The position numbers and the translations under genes were made by a program. A DNA stretch of 64,000 nt from assembly GCF_017313265.1 (NCBI RefSeq), contig NZ_JAFLQZ010000004.1:310001-374000 (forward strand), written 5' to 3'. The DNA comes from Hymenobacter telluris. Lineage in GTDB: Bacteria; Bacteroidota; Bacteroidia; Cytophagales; Hymenobacteraceae. How positions within the stretch are numbered: position 1 is the stretch's first letter; each line of letters starts with the position of its first letter. Below, one piece after another: positions 35,673-45,791 of this stretch. The notes beneath the pieces were generated by a model. It was not told the DNA's origin, did no database searches, and saw only the letters and a program-made list of their open reading frames with translations.

Positions 35673-36974
35673 TCATAACCGGGCTTCGAGTTGCGAAAAC
35701 TCAGTTTGGGTCAGGCGGAAAGGAAATACCGGGCGGACGGCCCCCCACCACTTGCCGAACCACTGAATTTCGCCCCGGTAATCTTCTAATTCAAAGGTGA
35801 GGCAGTGCTCGTAGTCAAAAAGGGAAGTGGTGGTGTCTTTGATGACATACAGGGAAATATAGTAAGCGCCATCGTTAAGGAAATTGCCGGGAATGGTACA
35901 CTCTCCACTAACAATTCCCGCCTGGAACCGAGTCGCTGTCGAGGGTACATCAAAAATGCATTCGCCACCAGCAGAAAATAACACCATACTCGTACTAATT
36001 ACGGTGTCGCTGGTAAAATTCCAGAATTGAAACTTGACTGTTAGCGGGGTACGAATATCCAAGGGGGCATCCGGCTGCACGAGTTGCGGAATCAACTCAA
36101 CTTGCTTAAAGCGAATATGCTCGTTGCCAGGAGCCTGAGCTGGGTCGTTCCAGCTTTGCTTTGCATTGCTTTGCTGGGTGCTCACAAGATACTGATTGAC
36201 AACCTGGCCTACTGTTCCTTGAGCTTTTAGCTGGCCTTGCTGCAGCCACAAGCCATGGTCGCAGAGGCTGGTGATGGCCGCCATGCTGTGGCTAACAAAA
36301 AGAATAGTACGGCCTTGGTTATGCGCCACCTCCCGCATCTTGCCTAAGCACTTCTTTTGGAACTCAGCATCTCCCACCGCTAGTACCTCGTCAATAATAA
36401 GGATGTCGGGCTCTAGGTGGGCTGCAACGGCAAAGGCCAGCCGCACATACATACCTGACGAATATCGTTTTACCGGCGTATCTAAAAAGTGTTCAACACC
36501 AGAGAAGGCAACAATCTCGTCAAACTTGGCCTGGACTTCTCTTTTGCTCATGCCCAGAATGTAGCCGCTCAAAAAGATATTTTCCCGGCCGGAGAGTTCC
36601 GGGTGAAATCCGGTACCTACTTCTAGCAAGCTGCTGACTTTACCCTTGCCCCGGATAATTCCGTGGGATGGGCGGATGATACGGGAAATGATTTTGAGCA
36701 GTGTGGATTTGCCGGCGCCGTTATTGCCGATGATGCCCCATACCTCGCCGCGTTTTACTTCAAAGTTTAGGTCTTGCAGTGCCCACAGCGCTTGGCTTTG
36801 GCCGGACTTGCCAGCTGATACGTGGGTACCAGGTAACTGAAAAAAAGGATCCTGCTGCTTGCGGACCGTCGTTGTCCACCAGCGCTGCAAGTCCTGAATG
36901 AGGTAGCCCGTGCCGATGGTACCCAGCCGGTACACTTTCGAGAGCTGCTCCACTTGAATTACGACTTCGGCCAT
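35673..36974 (-). CDS. Polysaccharide ABC exporter ATPase with Wzt-type C-terminal domain
   Basis: 433 aa. The NBD (1-250) has Walker A GNNGAGKSTL, signature RYSSGMYVRLAFAVAAHLEP, Walker B DILIIDEVLAVGD and the switch His in LFVSHSMAA. The extra C-terminal domain (~290-425) is a beta-sandwich like the Wzt-C domain, which in O-antigen exporters recognises the finished, end-modified glycan. With the adjacent permease it should export a lipid-linked polysaccharide across the inner membrane. Its start is 6 bp from the permease stop, so the two are certainly one operon. Confidence 0.93.
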   Translation of the reverse strand: MAEVVIQVEQLSKVYRLGTIGTGYLIQDLQRWWTTTVRKQQDPFFQLPGTHVSAGKSGQSQALWALQDLNFEVKRGEVWGIIGNNGAGKSTLLKIISRIIRPSHGIIRGKGKVSSLLEVGTGFHPELSGRENIFLSGYILGMSKREVQAKFDEIVAFSGVEHFLDTPVKRYSSGMYVRLAFAVAAHLEPDILIIDEVLAVGDAEFQKKCLGKMREVAHNQGRTILFVSHSMAAITSLCDHGLWLQQGQLKAQGTVGQVVNQYLVSTQQSNAKQSWNDPAQAPGNEHIRFKQVELIPQLVQPDAPLDIRTPLTVKFQFWNFTSDTVISTSMVLFSAGGECIFDVPSTATRFQAGIVSGECTIPGNFLNDGAYYISLYVIKDTTTSLFDYEHCLTFELEDYRGEIQWFGKWWGAVRPVFPFRLTQTEFSQLEARL

Positions 36975-36980
36975 GAGTGC

Positions 36981-37886
36981 TTACAAAATGTCAATCAGCT
37001 TGTCGCCCTGCTTATTGAAGATGAGTAGTGCGGCAAGCAGCAGAACGGAAGTGAACGTGAAGCAGTAAGCAAACTGAGGAACAGAAACCGTACCCTGCCC
37101 TAGTAGCGCGCGTCGGAACAACTCGAACAAAGGCGTCAGAGGGTTGAGTTGCACCAGCCACCGCCATTTCTCGGCTACGTAGCTAACAGGATAAATCACG
37201 GGAGTTAGGAACATAAACAACCGGATACCTAAGCTAAGCAGATGGCTCATATCCCGATACTTTGCCGTCATTACCGAGAAAAATAAGCCTAATGCTAAAC
37301 TCAGAGCGCCCACCAGCAGAATGGCTACAGGAACCAGCAGCAGCCAGCGCCCGGAAGGCACAGCAACGTGGTGAAAGAGCACATAGTAGCCCAACACCAA
37401 AATCAGTAAGCCGAATTGAATTCCGAAATGAAACAAATACCCCCCAAGACGGGCCACCGGAATGATGAGGCGAGGAAAGTACACCTTACTAAACACCTGC
37501 GCATTATCTCGAAAAGTGGATGAGATGCCAGTGAAGGAGTCGTTGAAGAGGTTCCAGAGCACAATACCGGCTAGGTAAAAAAGCACCGGCGGTACTCCGC
37601 CAGTTGAGATGCCCACTACCTTGCCAAACACCACTACGTAGGTAACCAGTGTTAGTAAAGGCTGCAACAGTACCCAGAAAGGCCCGAGAATGGTTTGCTG
37701 GTAAACAAGCAAAAAGTCTCGGCGCACCAAGCCAATGGCTAAATGGCGGTAGGCCCATAAATCCTGAAAGCTAGTGCCCCACCAACTGGTTTTGTGCACG
37801 ATTTCCCACTCCCATTCTTCTTTCGTTTCAGAAGAAGTGGTGGTAGAAGAGTCATCTTGAAGGTGAGAATAGAAGTTGGGTGGCAA
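36981..37886 (-). CDS. Polysaccharide ABC exporter permease (Wzm/KpsM type)
   Basis: 301 aa with six membrane helices and ABC-2 signatures (HLAIGLVRRDFLLVYQQTILGPFWVLLQPL, shown here only in part: LAIGLVRRDFLLVYQQT; NDSFTGISSTFRDNAQVFSK; FFSVMTAKYRDMSHLLSLG; FLTPVIYPVSYVAEKWR). A Ser/Thr-rich hydrophilic leader of ~45 residues precedes the first helix. It forms the membrane channel for the ATPase encoded just downstream. The flanking GT2 genes support a cell-surface glycan (O-antigen or capsule) pathway. Confidence 0.93.
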   Translation of the reverse strand: MPPNFYSHLQDDSSTTTSSETKEEWEWEIVHKTSWWGTSFQDLWAYRHLAIGLVRRDFLLVYQQTILGPFWVLLQPLLTLVTYVVVFGKVVGISTGGVPPVLFYLAGIVLWNLFNDSFTGISSTFRDNAQVFSKVYFPRLIIPVARLGGYLFHFGIQFGLLILVLGYYVLFHHVAVPSGRWLLLVPVAILLVGALSLALGLFFSVMTAKYRDMSHLLSLGIRLFMFLTPVIYPVSYVAEKWRWLVQLNPLTPLFELFRRALLGQGTVSVPQFAYCFTFTSVLLLAALLIFNKQGDKLIDIL

Positions 37887-37991
37887 TAGCGGGGAAGTCA
37901 GATGATGGAGGATGCTGCGTAGAAAGCAGAGAATCGTAGTGCAATAGCAAATTCAGGGGGTGTGGCCGGGCCGTTGAGGCAGTTGCAGGGC

Positions 37992-39017
37992 TCAGAACTT
38001 AGATAAGTTGATGCCTAATTTATTAAGATAGAATTTAAGATAGAATTTGCTGAGCTCGTAATAAACACTGGGGTGCTGGCTTAGGCGCAATGATTGCCGC
38101 ATCTGCCACCGCGCCAAAGACCAATCCTTGTATTGTTGCAACAAGCGGTACGCCTCGGTTATATTACTGTACGCATGGTGCTTTCTGGTTTGGGCAAAGA
38201 TACTCTTTCGTTCTGCTGGGGGCAGGTGCTGTTGGATCCGCAAGATAACTTGCATCAAATCGGGTATCAGCAGGCCCGTTCGGGCTTTCTCGGAGGTAAT
38301 GGAATCCGGCTGGCGGCGGTACTCAGCTAACACTTCGGGCACGTAGCCTACAGGATAGTAGCGTGCAATTCGAACCCACATTTCCCAGTCCTCTCCGTAG
38401 TTGGTGCCATAAAAACTCCCAAGCTTCTCGTACGCTTCCCGCCGCACAACCATGGCCGCGTACTGGGTTCGTTGGTAGAGTGCAATGCGAGGTAGCCAAT
38501 CAGTTAGTATGCCGGCCGTAGCGGCTTCCAGCGGAGGAACATCCAGTTGCTCTCCGGCTTCATTGATGGAAGCATAATGCGTGAATACCGCACCGGCCTC
38601 AGGAGACAAAGTGAAAAGCTCGGTAATCTTCTCGTAGAAGCCAGGCAACACCCGATCATCGCCGTGTAGCAAATGCACGAAATGCCCTCTTGCTCGATTG
38701 ATACAGGTTTCGAAATTACGCACGCTACCCACATTAACGGGCTGCCGAAAATACTGGACCCGTCCTGCCCCTAACGACGCCACCAAAGCAGCTACTTCTA
38801 TGTCCGTGCTGGCGTCATCAACCACCTCAATCTGCATAACGGCCGTTCCCATGTCCTGAGCAAGGACACTTACAATTGCTTCTTTTAAATAAGCTGAACA
38901 GTTGTAAGCAGGAATCATTACTGACCACAAAGGCCTTACACTATCTTCGCTAAGGGGAGCAATAGGTGGCGGAGAGCTAGGTATCCGAGTATCGACTGAT
39001 TCGTTGAACGATAACAT
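37992..39017 (-). CDS. Glycosyltransferase family 2
   Basis: 341 aa from MLSFNESVDTR (an upstream Met at 39059 would add a leader with no support). GT-A motifs: LWSVMIPAYNCSAYLKEAI, QIEVVDDASTD, NVGSVRNFETCINRARG, and the DxD-like LLHGDDRVLPGF. YGEDWEMWVRIARYYPV follows at about 220, and the C-terminus is helical and basic. It is upstream of the Wzm/Wzt genes, with a 105-bp gap, and paralogous in layout to the GT2 gene on the other side. Probably an assembly enzyme for the exported polysaccharide; the donor sugar is unknown. Confidence 0.92.
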   Translation of the reverse strand: MLSFNESVDTRIPSSPPPIAPLSEDSVRPLWSVMIPAYNCSAYLKEAIVSVLAQDMGTAVMQIEVVDDASTDIEVAALVASLGAGRVQYFRQPVNVGSVRNFETCINRARGHFVHLLHGDDRVLPGFYEKITELFTLSPEAGAVFTHYASINEAGEQLDVPPLEAATAGILTDWLPRIALYQRTQYAAMVVRREAYEKLGSFYGTNYGEDWEMWVRIARYYPVGYVPEVLAEYRRQPDSITSEKARTGLLIPDLMQVILRIQQHLPPAERKSIFAQTRKHHAYSNITEAYRLLQQYKDWSLARWQMRQSLRLSQHPSVYYELSKFYLKFYLNKLGINLSKF

Positions 39018-39591
39018 GGTTAGAACCTTACTAAACCAAGCAATTAAAGCACAAGACACTATGCATATAAAGTGTACTTAATTGATTGATATTGATAGTC
39101 AATTCACTCGCAATAAATACAATTTTATGTTATTTTTATTATATTATATAAAATTATTTTCCACTGAATGCCAGCACATTATTCAGCATCACCTGGATTT
39201 TAGATAATAGTGGTAATCAGCTACCAGCTAGTTGCACGGTGTTTCACCGCGGTGCGCACTATTTAGCAGAGTCAAAAGCACTTGTATTGCAGCTAATACT
39301 CTCACAAAAGAGTTGTTTTTTGCCTGATTGCCGCCCTGCGTTCCTCGAATTCTCTGCGTCGTATATTGGCCGCTCTGCCCCAGGTGCATTAGGGGCTGGG
39401 CTGGCTCAAGAACCCGGCGCACCAGCGGTAACATCCCGCACCGTTGCTTCGTCTCCTAACTCAAGGCATACACCCAAACCAGACTCTCCGCTCAAGAGCA
39501 GTTGAGCTTAACTTTTGGCAGTTGGGTGCCTGCTGTTTGCTCCGAACTTGATTATGTTGGCTTGCGCGCTTATTTCTCACAGCTTAAAGCA
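39018..39591. other. AT-rich intergenic region upstream of the glycan locus
   Basis: About 570 bp. The part at 39060-39190 is the most AT-rich of the window (runs such as TTTTTATTATATTATATAAAATT), far from the coding average, and is the likely promoter region for the leftward glycan operon. The remainder has no supported gene. Confidence 0.45.
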
Positions 39592-39642
39592 TAGTGCGGG
39601 AGTAGCCTGCTGAATTGGTCGAAGCATGCTACTCCCGCACTA
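39592..39642 (-). terminator. Hairpin downstream of the NAD(P)H-binding oxidoreductase
   Basis: Perfect 15-bp arms TAGTGCGGGAGTAGC (39592-39606) and GCTACTCCCGCACTA (39628-39642), loop 21 nt. It starts 6 bp after the stop of the leftward gene. There is no strong U tract, so it may be a dispersed repeat or an mRNA-protecting hairpin rather than an intrinsic terminator. Confidence 0.6.
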
Positions 39643-39647
39643 CTTTC

Positions 39648-40493
<846 letters not shown>

Positions 40494-40537
40494 GATTTCG
40501 TTGGTTAAATGAGTGACACGACAAAAGTATGTGCTAT

Positions 40538-40554
40538 ACTTACATAAAGTAAGT
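40538..40554. promoter_or_regulatory. Candidate HxlR operator
   Basis: Palindrome ACTTAC-ATAAA-GTAAGT in the 79-bp divergent region. Related half-sites (GTACGTAC, GGTAAGTAT) follow at once. The symmetry and position between the two divergent starts suit a dimeric winged-helix regulator. Confidence 0.6.
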
Positions 40555-40572
40555 ACGTACAGAAAGGTAAGT

Positions 40573-40983
40573 ATGAAAAAAGTTGAATTATCTTTACCGG
40601 CGGAGCCTCTTACGCTTTCCGACAAGCTGCGGCGTGGTGATTTATTATCGGCGGCCTGCCCTTCGCGCACCGTAATGAAGCACATTACCAGCCGCTGGGG
40701 GGTGCTGGTACTCATGGTGTTGGATGGTGAAACCCGCCGTTTCAGTGAGTTGCGCCGCCTGATTGACGGCGTGAGTGAGCGGATGCTGGCCCAAACGCTG
40801 CAATGGCTGGAAGCCGACGGCTTGGTGCGCCGCGTAGCCTACGAAGTGGTGCCGCCCCACGTCGAGTACAACCTGACGCCCCTCGGCCAGCAAGCCGCCC
40901 ACAAAGTGCGCGACCTAGCCGATTGGGTGGAAAGCAGCATCCCGGAAGTAGTGCAGCATTGGAATAAAGCGTCGGCTAGCTAG
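40573..40983 (+). CDS. HxlR-family transcriptional regulator
   Basis: 136 aa from MKKVELSLPAEPLTL. The winged helix is unmistakable: CPSRTVMKHITSRWGVLVLM, RRFSELRRLIDGVSERMLAQ, TLQWLEADGLVRRVAYEVVP, YNLTPLGQQA. The Cys before PSR matches the residue used as a redox or electrophile sensor in several HxlR proteins (inference here). It would bind the palindrome in front of its own start and control the divergent oxidoreductase. A hairpin with T5 follows the gene. Confidence 0.95.
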   Translation: MKKVELSLPAEPLTLSDKLRRGDLLSAACPSRTVMKHITSRWGVLVLMVLDGETRRFSELRRLIDGVSERMLAQTLQWLEADGLVRRVAYEVVPPHVEYNLTPLGQQAAHKVRDLADWVESSIPEVVQHWNKASAS

Positions 40984-41006
40984 CGTACGTAAGTGGGCCT
41001 CTACAG

Positions 41007-41046
41007 GACCGTCATGCTGAGCCTGCCGAAGCATGACGGTCTTTTT
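41007..41046 (+). repeat. Family A palindromic repeat acting as terminator
   Basis: Arms GACCGTCATGCT (41007-41018) and AGCATGACGGTC (41030-41041) around GAGCCTGCCGA, followed by TTTTT. It is a member of the repeat family seen at 25499 and 43034 and is placed like an intrinsic terminator for the HxlR gene. Confidence 0.8.
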
Positions 41047-41211
41047 CTGCTGGCTGCCTCCTCAAGAGTACAGGACCTGACCATTCGCGCTACGGCTCTA
41101 TACAGCTGGCTTAGTTTCCGGCTCCACTTACTTGCGTGGCATGCAGGGGCCGTGTCGTAGTGAAAACTTTACGGCATACTCGGCGCTTTCTGTACGAACC
41201 TTTCTCCTATC

Positions 41212-43005
41212 ATGAAATTACTGTACAGCTACCTGCGCCATTATTGGGGCTTGCTGGTACTGGCGCTGCTGCTGGCCGCCATCAACCAGATTTTCTCGCT
41301 GCTCGACCCCTATATCCTGCGCAAAATCATCGACCAGTTTGTGACGCCGGCCGTACGCAAGGCCCAGCATCCCACGTTCTGGCAGTTCATTACCGGCGGG
41401 GCCGGCCTCCTGATTTTGCAGGCCCTGGGCGTGGCCATGGTGTCGCGCATTGCCAAAAACTTCCAGGACTACTACACCAACGTCATCACCCAGCGGCTGG
41501 GCGCGCAGCTGTATTCCGATGGGCTGCGGCACTCTCTGGAGCTGCCCTACCAAGTCTTTGAGGATCAGCGCTCCGGCGAAACCCTGGGCAAGCTTCAGAA
41601 AGTACGCACCGACGTGGAGAAGCTGATTCAGAGCTTCGTGAACATCCTGTTCATCTCGCTGGTGGGCATCATCTTCGTGACCTGGTACGCCATCAGCGTG
41701 TACTGGCCCATTGCGGTGGTGTACTTCCTCACCATCCCGATTTTGGGCACGCTGAGCTTGTTTCTGAGCAAGCGCATCAAAGTGATTCAGAAGACCATTG
41801 TGGCCGAAACCACGGCGCTGGCCGGTTCTACCACCGAAAGCCTGCGCAACATCGAGCTGATTAAGAGCCTCGGGCTGGCCCAGCAGGAAACCCAGCGCCT
41901 GAATACTACCACCGACAAGATTCTGAAGCTGGAGCTGAAAAAGGTGCGCTACCTCCGCTCCTTGTCGTTTGTGCAGGGCACCTTCGTGAATTTGATGCGC
42001 AACATCATTCTGATGATGCTGCTGTTTTTGGTGGTGCAGCGCATCATCAGCGTGGGCGAGTTCTTCTCGTTCTTTATTTACTCGTTTGCCATTTTCGGGC
42101 CATTGCAGGAAATGGGCACCATCATCAACGTGTACCGCGAAACCGAGGCGTCACTGGCCAACTACCAGCAGATTCTGGACACGCCCAAGGAAGTGAAGCC
42201 CGCGCACCCGCAGGTTATCAAGCAGATTGAAACCCTGGCCTTCGCCGATGTGCATTTCAAGCACCTTTCGGCCAGCAGTGCCGCGCTGGATGGCATCACC
42301 TTCGAAACTAAGCTTGGCGAAACCATTGCCTTCGTGGGGCCGTCGGGCTCGGGCAAAACCACGCTGGTGAAGCTACTGGTGGGCCTCTACCCGCCCGCCA
42401 CCGGCCAGATTCTCTACAACAACATCTCCGGCACCGAAATCGACCTGGACACCCTGCGCGAGCAAATCGGCTTCGTCACCCAGGACACCCAGCTCTTTGC
42501 CGGCACCATCCGCGAAAACCTGCGGTTTGTGGCCCCCAACGCCACCGACGAGCAGTGCCTGCAAGCCCTGCGCCAAGCCGCCGCCGACTCGTTGCTGGCC
42601 CGCGCCCCGCAAGGCCTTGATACGGTGATTGGCGAGGGTGGCGTGAAGGTATCGGGTGGTGAAAAGCAGCGCCTGAGCATCGCCCGAGCCTTGCTGCGCA
42701 AACCCACGCTGCTGGTGTTCGACGAGGCCACGTCGGCGCTGGACTCCCTCACCGAAGAGGAAATCAGCCAGACCGTGCGGGAGCTTTCCGGCTCGCGCCA
42801 GCACATCACCATTCTGATTGCCCACCGCCTCAGCACCATCTTGCACGCCGATAAAATATTCGTGCTGGAGCGCGGCCACATTGCCGAGCAAGGCCGCCAC
42901 GACGAGCTACTGGAGCAGAAAGGCCTGTACTACGCCATGTGGCGCCAGCAGATTGGTGAGCGGCCAGCCTCTTCTATTGCCCACAAGCAGTTGGCGCAGG
43001 CGTAA
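41212..43005 (+). CDS. ABC exporter, fused membrane and ATPase domains (MsbA-like)
   Basis: 597 aa. Six membrane helices to ~320 (start MKLLYSYLRHYWGLLVLALL), then the NBD with Walker A FVGPSGSGKTTL, Q-loop FVTQDTQLFAGTI, signature KVSGGEKQRLSIARAL, Walker B LLVFDEATSALD and H-loop AHRLST. A half-transporter of this kind works as a homodimer or heterodimer in the inner membrane and exports lipids, peptides or drugs. No partner gene is adjacent, so a homodimer is likelier. The substrate is not evident. Confidence 0.94.
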   Translation: MKLLYSYLRHYWGLLVLALLLAAINQIFSLLDPYILRKIIDQFVTPAVRKAQHPTFWQFITGGAGLLILQALGVAMVSRIAKNFQDYYTNVITQRLGAQLYSDGLRHSLELPYQVFEDQRSGETLGKLQKVRTDVEKLIQSFVNILFISLVGIIFVTWYAISVYWPIAVVYFLTIPILGTLSLFLSKRIKVIQKTIVAETTALAGSTTESLRNIELIKSLGLAQQETQRLNTTTDKILKLELKKVRYLRSLSFVQGTFVNLMRNIILMMLLFLVVQRIISVGEFFSFFIYSFAIFGPLQEMGTIINVYRETEASLANYQQILDTPKEVKPAHPQVIKQIETLAFADVHFKHLSASSAALDGITFETKLGETIAFVGPSGSGKTTLVKLLVGLYPPATGQILYNNISGTEIDLDTLREQIGFVTQDTQLFAGTIRENLRFVAPNATDEQCLQALRQAAADSLLARAPQGLDTVIGEGGVKVSGGEKQRLSIARALLRKPTLLVFDEATSALDSLTEEEISQTVRELSGSRQHITILIAHRLSTILHADKIFVLERGHIAEQGRHDELLEQKGLYYAMWRQQIGERPASSIAHKQLAQA

Positions 43006-43033
43006 TTCAGTCTTGAAAAATAAGACCGACATA

Positions 43034-43139
43034 TAGAATGTCATGCTGAGCTTGCCGAAGCATCTCTCCCGCTTCGTTGCGCACGTCAGGGGCTAGTTTG
43101 GCAATAGAGATGCTTCGGCAAGCTCAGCATGACGTTCTA
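43034..43139. repeat. Long hairpin element, family A
   Basis: 34-bp arms with one mismatch (28 bp perfect: 43040-43067 and 43106-43133), loop 38 nt. The arms begin with the same GTCATGCTGAGCTTGCCGAA as the short copies at 25499 and 41007, extended by GCATCTCT. It lies between the ABC exporter and the M48-like gene and could end transcription or be a miniature mobile element. Confidence 0.9.
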
Positions 43140-43235
43140 CGTGATGCAGTTTATTATAGGGCACTAAAAACTGGCTGGCTGCGTTAGTATGGCATGATTC
43201 CTGAATTCACAGAATCACACCTCACCGCCACCTAC

Positions 43236-44156
43236 ATGACGTTTCAGCCTCGCTTTTTCCGCCATTTCGCCGGCTCTCTGCTGGCCGTGTGGCTGCTTCT
43301 GGCCGGTTCGGTCAGTGCCCAATCTTCCACCACTACCAAGCGCGACGTACTGCGCGAAATTACCGACGTAGTTGGCCTCAAGCCCCGCTTCGAGTTACAA
43401 GCCACCACTTCAGTGCAAAATGCTGCGGCTGTGGTGTATAGCGGCAAACGATTCCTGCTTTATAACCCCAGCTTCGTGGCCGAGGTGAACCGCGCCGGCC
43501 GCACCGACTGGGCCGGCATCAGCATTCTGGCGCACGAAATGGGCCACCACCTCAACGGCCATACCCTGAAAGCCGGCGGCTCCAACCCTACTGATGAACT
43601 GGAAGCCGACGAGTTTTCGGGCTTCGTACTGCGCAAAATGGGCGCCAGCTTAGCTGAGGCGCAAGCCGGCATGGCCGTGGTATCCGACGAGGAAGCCTCG
43701 CCTACCCACCCAGGCCGCACCACCCGCCTCAAAGCTATTAGCGAAGGATGGCAGCGGGCCAGCCAGCAAATTGTAGCCAGCAACCGCGCCACGGCCCCTT
43801 CGGCGGCGCCGGCAGTTGTAGCCGCCCGCCCTGCCGTAACCGCGCCGCGCCGGGCTACTACCGGGGCCGGGGCCCCGGTTATCATGGCCAGCAACGGGCA
43901 GATGAGCTTGGTAGGCAAAATCACCTTCCGCAATAAGCCCAACCAGCCGTTCTACCTCACCAACCGCCTCAGTGTCATTCGCCTGGACCACAACGAGCAC
44001 ACAGCCGAAGTGGTGGGCCGCATCACCCGCTCCAACAACGAGGATTTCCCTTATTTCTTGGTTGATGACCAGAATAACCGCCTGGTTATTGATGCCGACG
44101 GCGACATATTCGACAGCTACGGCCGCCAGGTAGCCAAGCTCTCCGACCCTTCGTAG
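43236..44156 (+). CDS. M48-like zinc metallopeptidase, exported
   Basis: 306 aa from MTFQPRFFRHF; signal peptide ends GSVSAQ. The zinc site HEMGHHLNGH is at about residues 105-115, and the third ligand is probably the Glu in DELEADEFSGF. This is the typical spacing of gluzincin M48-like Bacteroidota peptidases. The C-terminal third is an Ala/Pro-rich linker plus a small beta domain (VGKITFRNKPNQPFYLTNRL) of unknown role. It is probably periplasmic. A strong bidirectional terminator follows. Confidence 0.88.
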   Translation: MTFQPRFFRHFAGSLLAVWLLLAGSVSAQSSTTTKRDVLREITDVVGLKPRFELQATTSVQNAAAVVYSGKRFLLYNPSFVAEVNRAGRTDWAGISILAHEMGHHLNGHTLKAGGSNPTDELEADEFSGFVLRKMGASLAEAQAGMAVVSDEEASPTHPGRTTRLKAISEGWQRASQQIVASNRATAPSAAPAVVAARPAVTAPRRATTGAGAPVIMASNGQMSLVGKITFRNKPNQPFYLTNRLSVIRLDHNEHTAEVVGRITRSNNEDFPYFLVDDQNNRLVIDADGDIFDSYGRQVAKLSDPS

Positions 44157-44177
44157 CCGCTATTCTGCATGCCAACA

Positions 44178-44219
44178 AAAACAAACGCCCCCGGCTGGTC
44201 AGCCGGGGGCGTTTGTTTT
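44178..44219. terminator. Bidirectional rho-independent terminator
   Basis: Perfect 19-bp arms (AAAACAAACGCCCCCGGCT, loop GGTC, AGCCGGGGGCGTTTGTTTT) between the convergent M48-like and DUF4394 genes. Confidence 0.95.
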
Positions 44220-44234
44220 CAGATAAAGCTACAA

Positions 44235-45791
44235 TTAGAAACCTAGCCCTACCGCGAATCCGCTGGCGGGCGCCGGGAAGTCGCCTAGGGGAGTGGCCGC
44301 GCCGCTACTGGTGTTGATGCGGTAGAGCTTGGTGCCGCCACCGGAAGCAAGCAGGGCAAACGCCGTGTTGCTGGTGCCGCCAATGTCGAAGCCGGTAGCC
44401 GCTTCTACGTTCACGCCCAGGTTACCAACCTCCACCAGCGTCCCGTTATTAGGTGGGTTCTGGATGAAAAGCTTGTCGGAATTCACGTCGATGTCGAACA
44501 GTGTGGTGGTGGTAGTGCCCGCAAAATTGTTGGCGTAGGCAGCACCCGTTACGGCCGGAGCACCGGGGTTCAGAGCCGCGTCGACGAGGGTAACGCCATC
44601 AACCGGATTCACGCGCAGATTCTGGCCCGTGTTGCTTACAATTCTGATCCGGTCCACTACGGGGTTGAAATCGACCCCAAAGGACGAGCCCGCCAACAGC
44701 AGCGGCGTACCGGCGGCGCTCAGCGCCGCCACGAAAGCCGCCGCCCCCGACGAGGTATTGATGGTGTAGATGCGGCTGGCGCTGCTTACGGCGTAAAGCT
44801 GACCATTCACGGGCCGGAAATCAATACCTACCAGCGTTTCGCTGGCTTGCAGGCCCGTTATCGGCTTCGACACCGTAGCCGTAGGGTTGTCCAGGTTGAA
44901 AATCAGCAGCGCGTTGGTGGCCGTAACGGCGTACGCTACGGGCTGCGTAGGAATAGCAATACCCGTGTACGACAAATCTTTATCGTACTTGGCCAGGATG
45001 CGAGTGTCGCCGGTAGCCAGGTCGATGGTGAAGAGGGTCGGCTTTTTGTTGACTTCGAACAGCCCCAGGGCCGTATTGGTACCGGGGGCAATATCGAAGC
45101 CGCCTTCGCCGGTTACTTTCAGCTTCAGGTCGCCTACTTCCACCAGCGTGCCGTTGTTGGGTGGGTTCTGAACGTAAAGTTTTTGCCCAGCCACGTCGAT
45201 GTCGTAGAGCGTGGTAGTGGTGGCGCCGGCCACGTTGTTGGTGTAGGCTACGGCGGCAATGCTGGCGCCGGCCGCGCCGTTGATAGACCCATCCACGGCG
45301 GCTACTGTCCCGGTTTCAGGATTCAGACGCAGGTTTTGGCCGGTGTTGGTTACCAACCGAATCCGGTCAACGGTGGGGTTGAAATCGAAGCCGGCAATGG
45401 CCCCCGATACGGCGGGGGTAAACGGCCCGGCTCCTACCGCGCGGGCCGCGCCCGTCTGGGGGTTAAGCACGTAGAGGCGGCTGGCACTACTTACGCCGTA
45501 CAGCTGCCCGGTGGCCGGCCGGAAGTCGATGGACAGAATGGTTTCGCCGGCCTGCAAGCCCGTGATGGTCACGGTGCTGGCAGCCTGCTCGGTGCTGCCG
45601 GCCGCAAAAAAAGCCAGCTTACTGCCTCCCGCCAACGCGTAAAACGAGAAGGGTACGTCCCGCTGGTCGCTGCTGATGCTACTGCCCGGCGCACCCTGCG
45701 AATAGTCGTCCATCTCCTTTTCGCAGCCAGTCAGCGCGAAAAATACGGCGGCGAGTGCGGCGAGCTTACTCACGTAGAAAGTGGCTTTCAT
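44235..45791 (-). CDS. DUF4394 lipoprotein with two internal repeats
   Basis: 518 aa. The signal peptide ends in lipobox LTGC (Cys23), so it is a lipoprotein. The mature part holds two DUF4394 units of about 230 residues (~60-285 and ~300-515). Each repeats LxIDFRPxxGQLYxVSSASR, FNPxVDRIRxVxNTGQNLR and LFIQNPPNNGTLVEVG or close variants, suggesting a beta-propeller-like fold made by gene duplication. The family has no established function. It is monocistronic between a terminator and a long upstream region. Confidence 0.9.
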   Translation of the reverse strand: MKATFYVSKLAALAAVFFALTGCEKEMDDYSQGAPGSSISSDQRDVPFSFYALAGGSKLAFFAAGSTEQAASTVTITGLQAGETILSIDFRPATGQLYGVSSASRLYVLNPQTGAARAVGAGPFTPAVSGAIAGFDFNPTVDRIRLVTNTGQNLRLNPETGTVAAVDGSINGAAGASIAAVAYTNNVAGATTTTLYDIDVAGQKLYVQNPPNNGTLVEVGDLKLKVTGEGGFDIAPGTNTALGLFEVNKKPTLFTIDLATGDTRILAKYDKDLSYTGIAIPTQPVAYAVTATNALLIFNLDNPTATVSKPITGLQASETLVGIDFRPVNGQLYAVSSASRIYTINTSSGAAAFVAALSAAGTPLLLAGSSFGVDFNPVVDRIRIVSNTGQNLRVNPVDGVTLVDAALNPGAPAVTGAAYANNFAGTTTTTLFDIDVNSDKLFIQNPPNNGTLVEVGNLGVNVEAATGFDIGGTSNTAFALLASGGGTKLYRINTSSGAATPLGDFPAPASGFAVGLGF

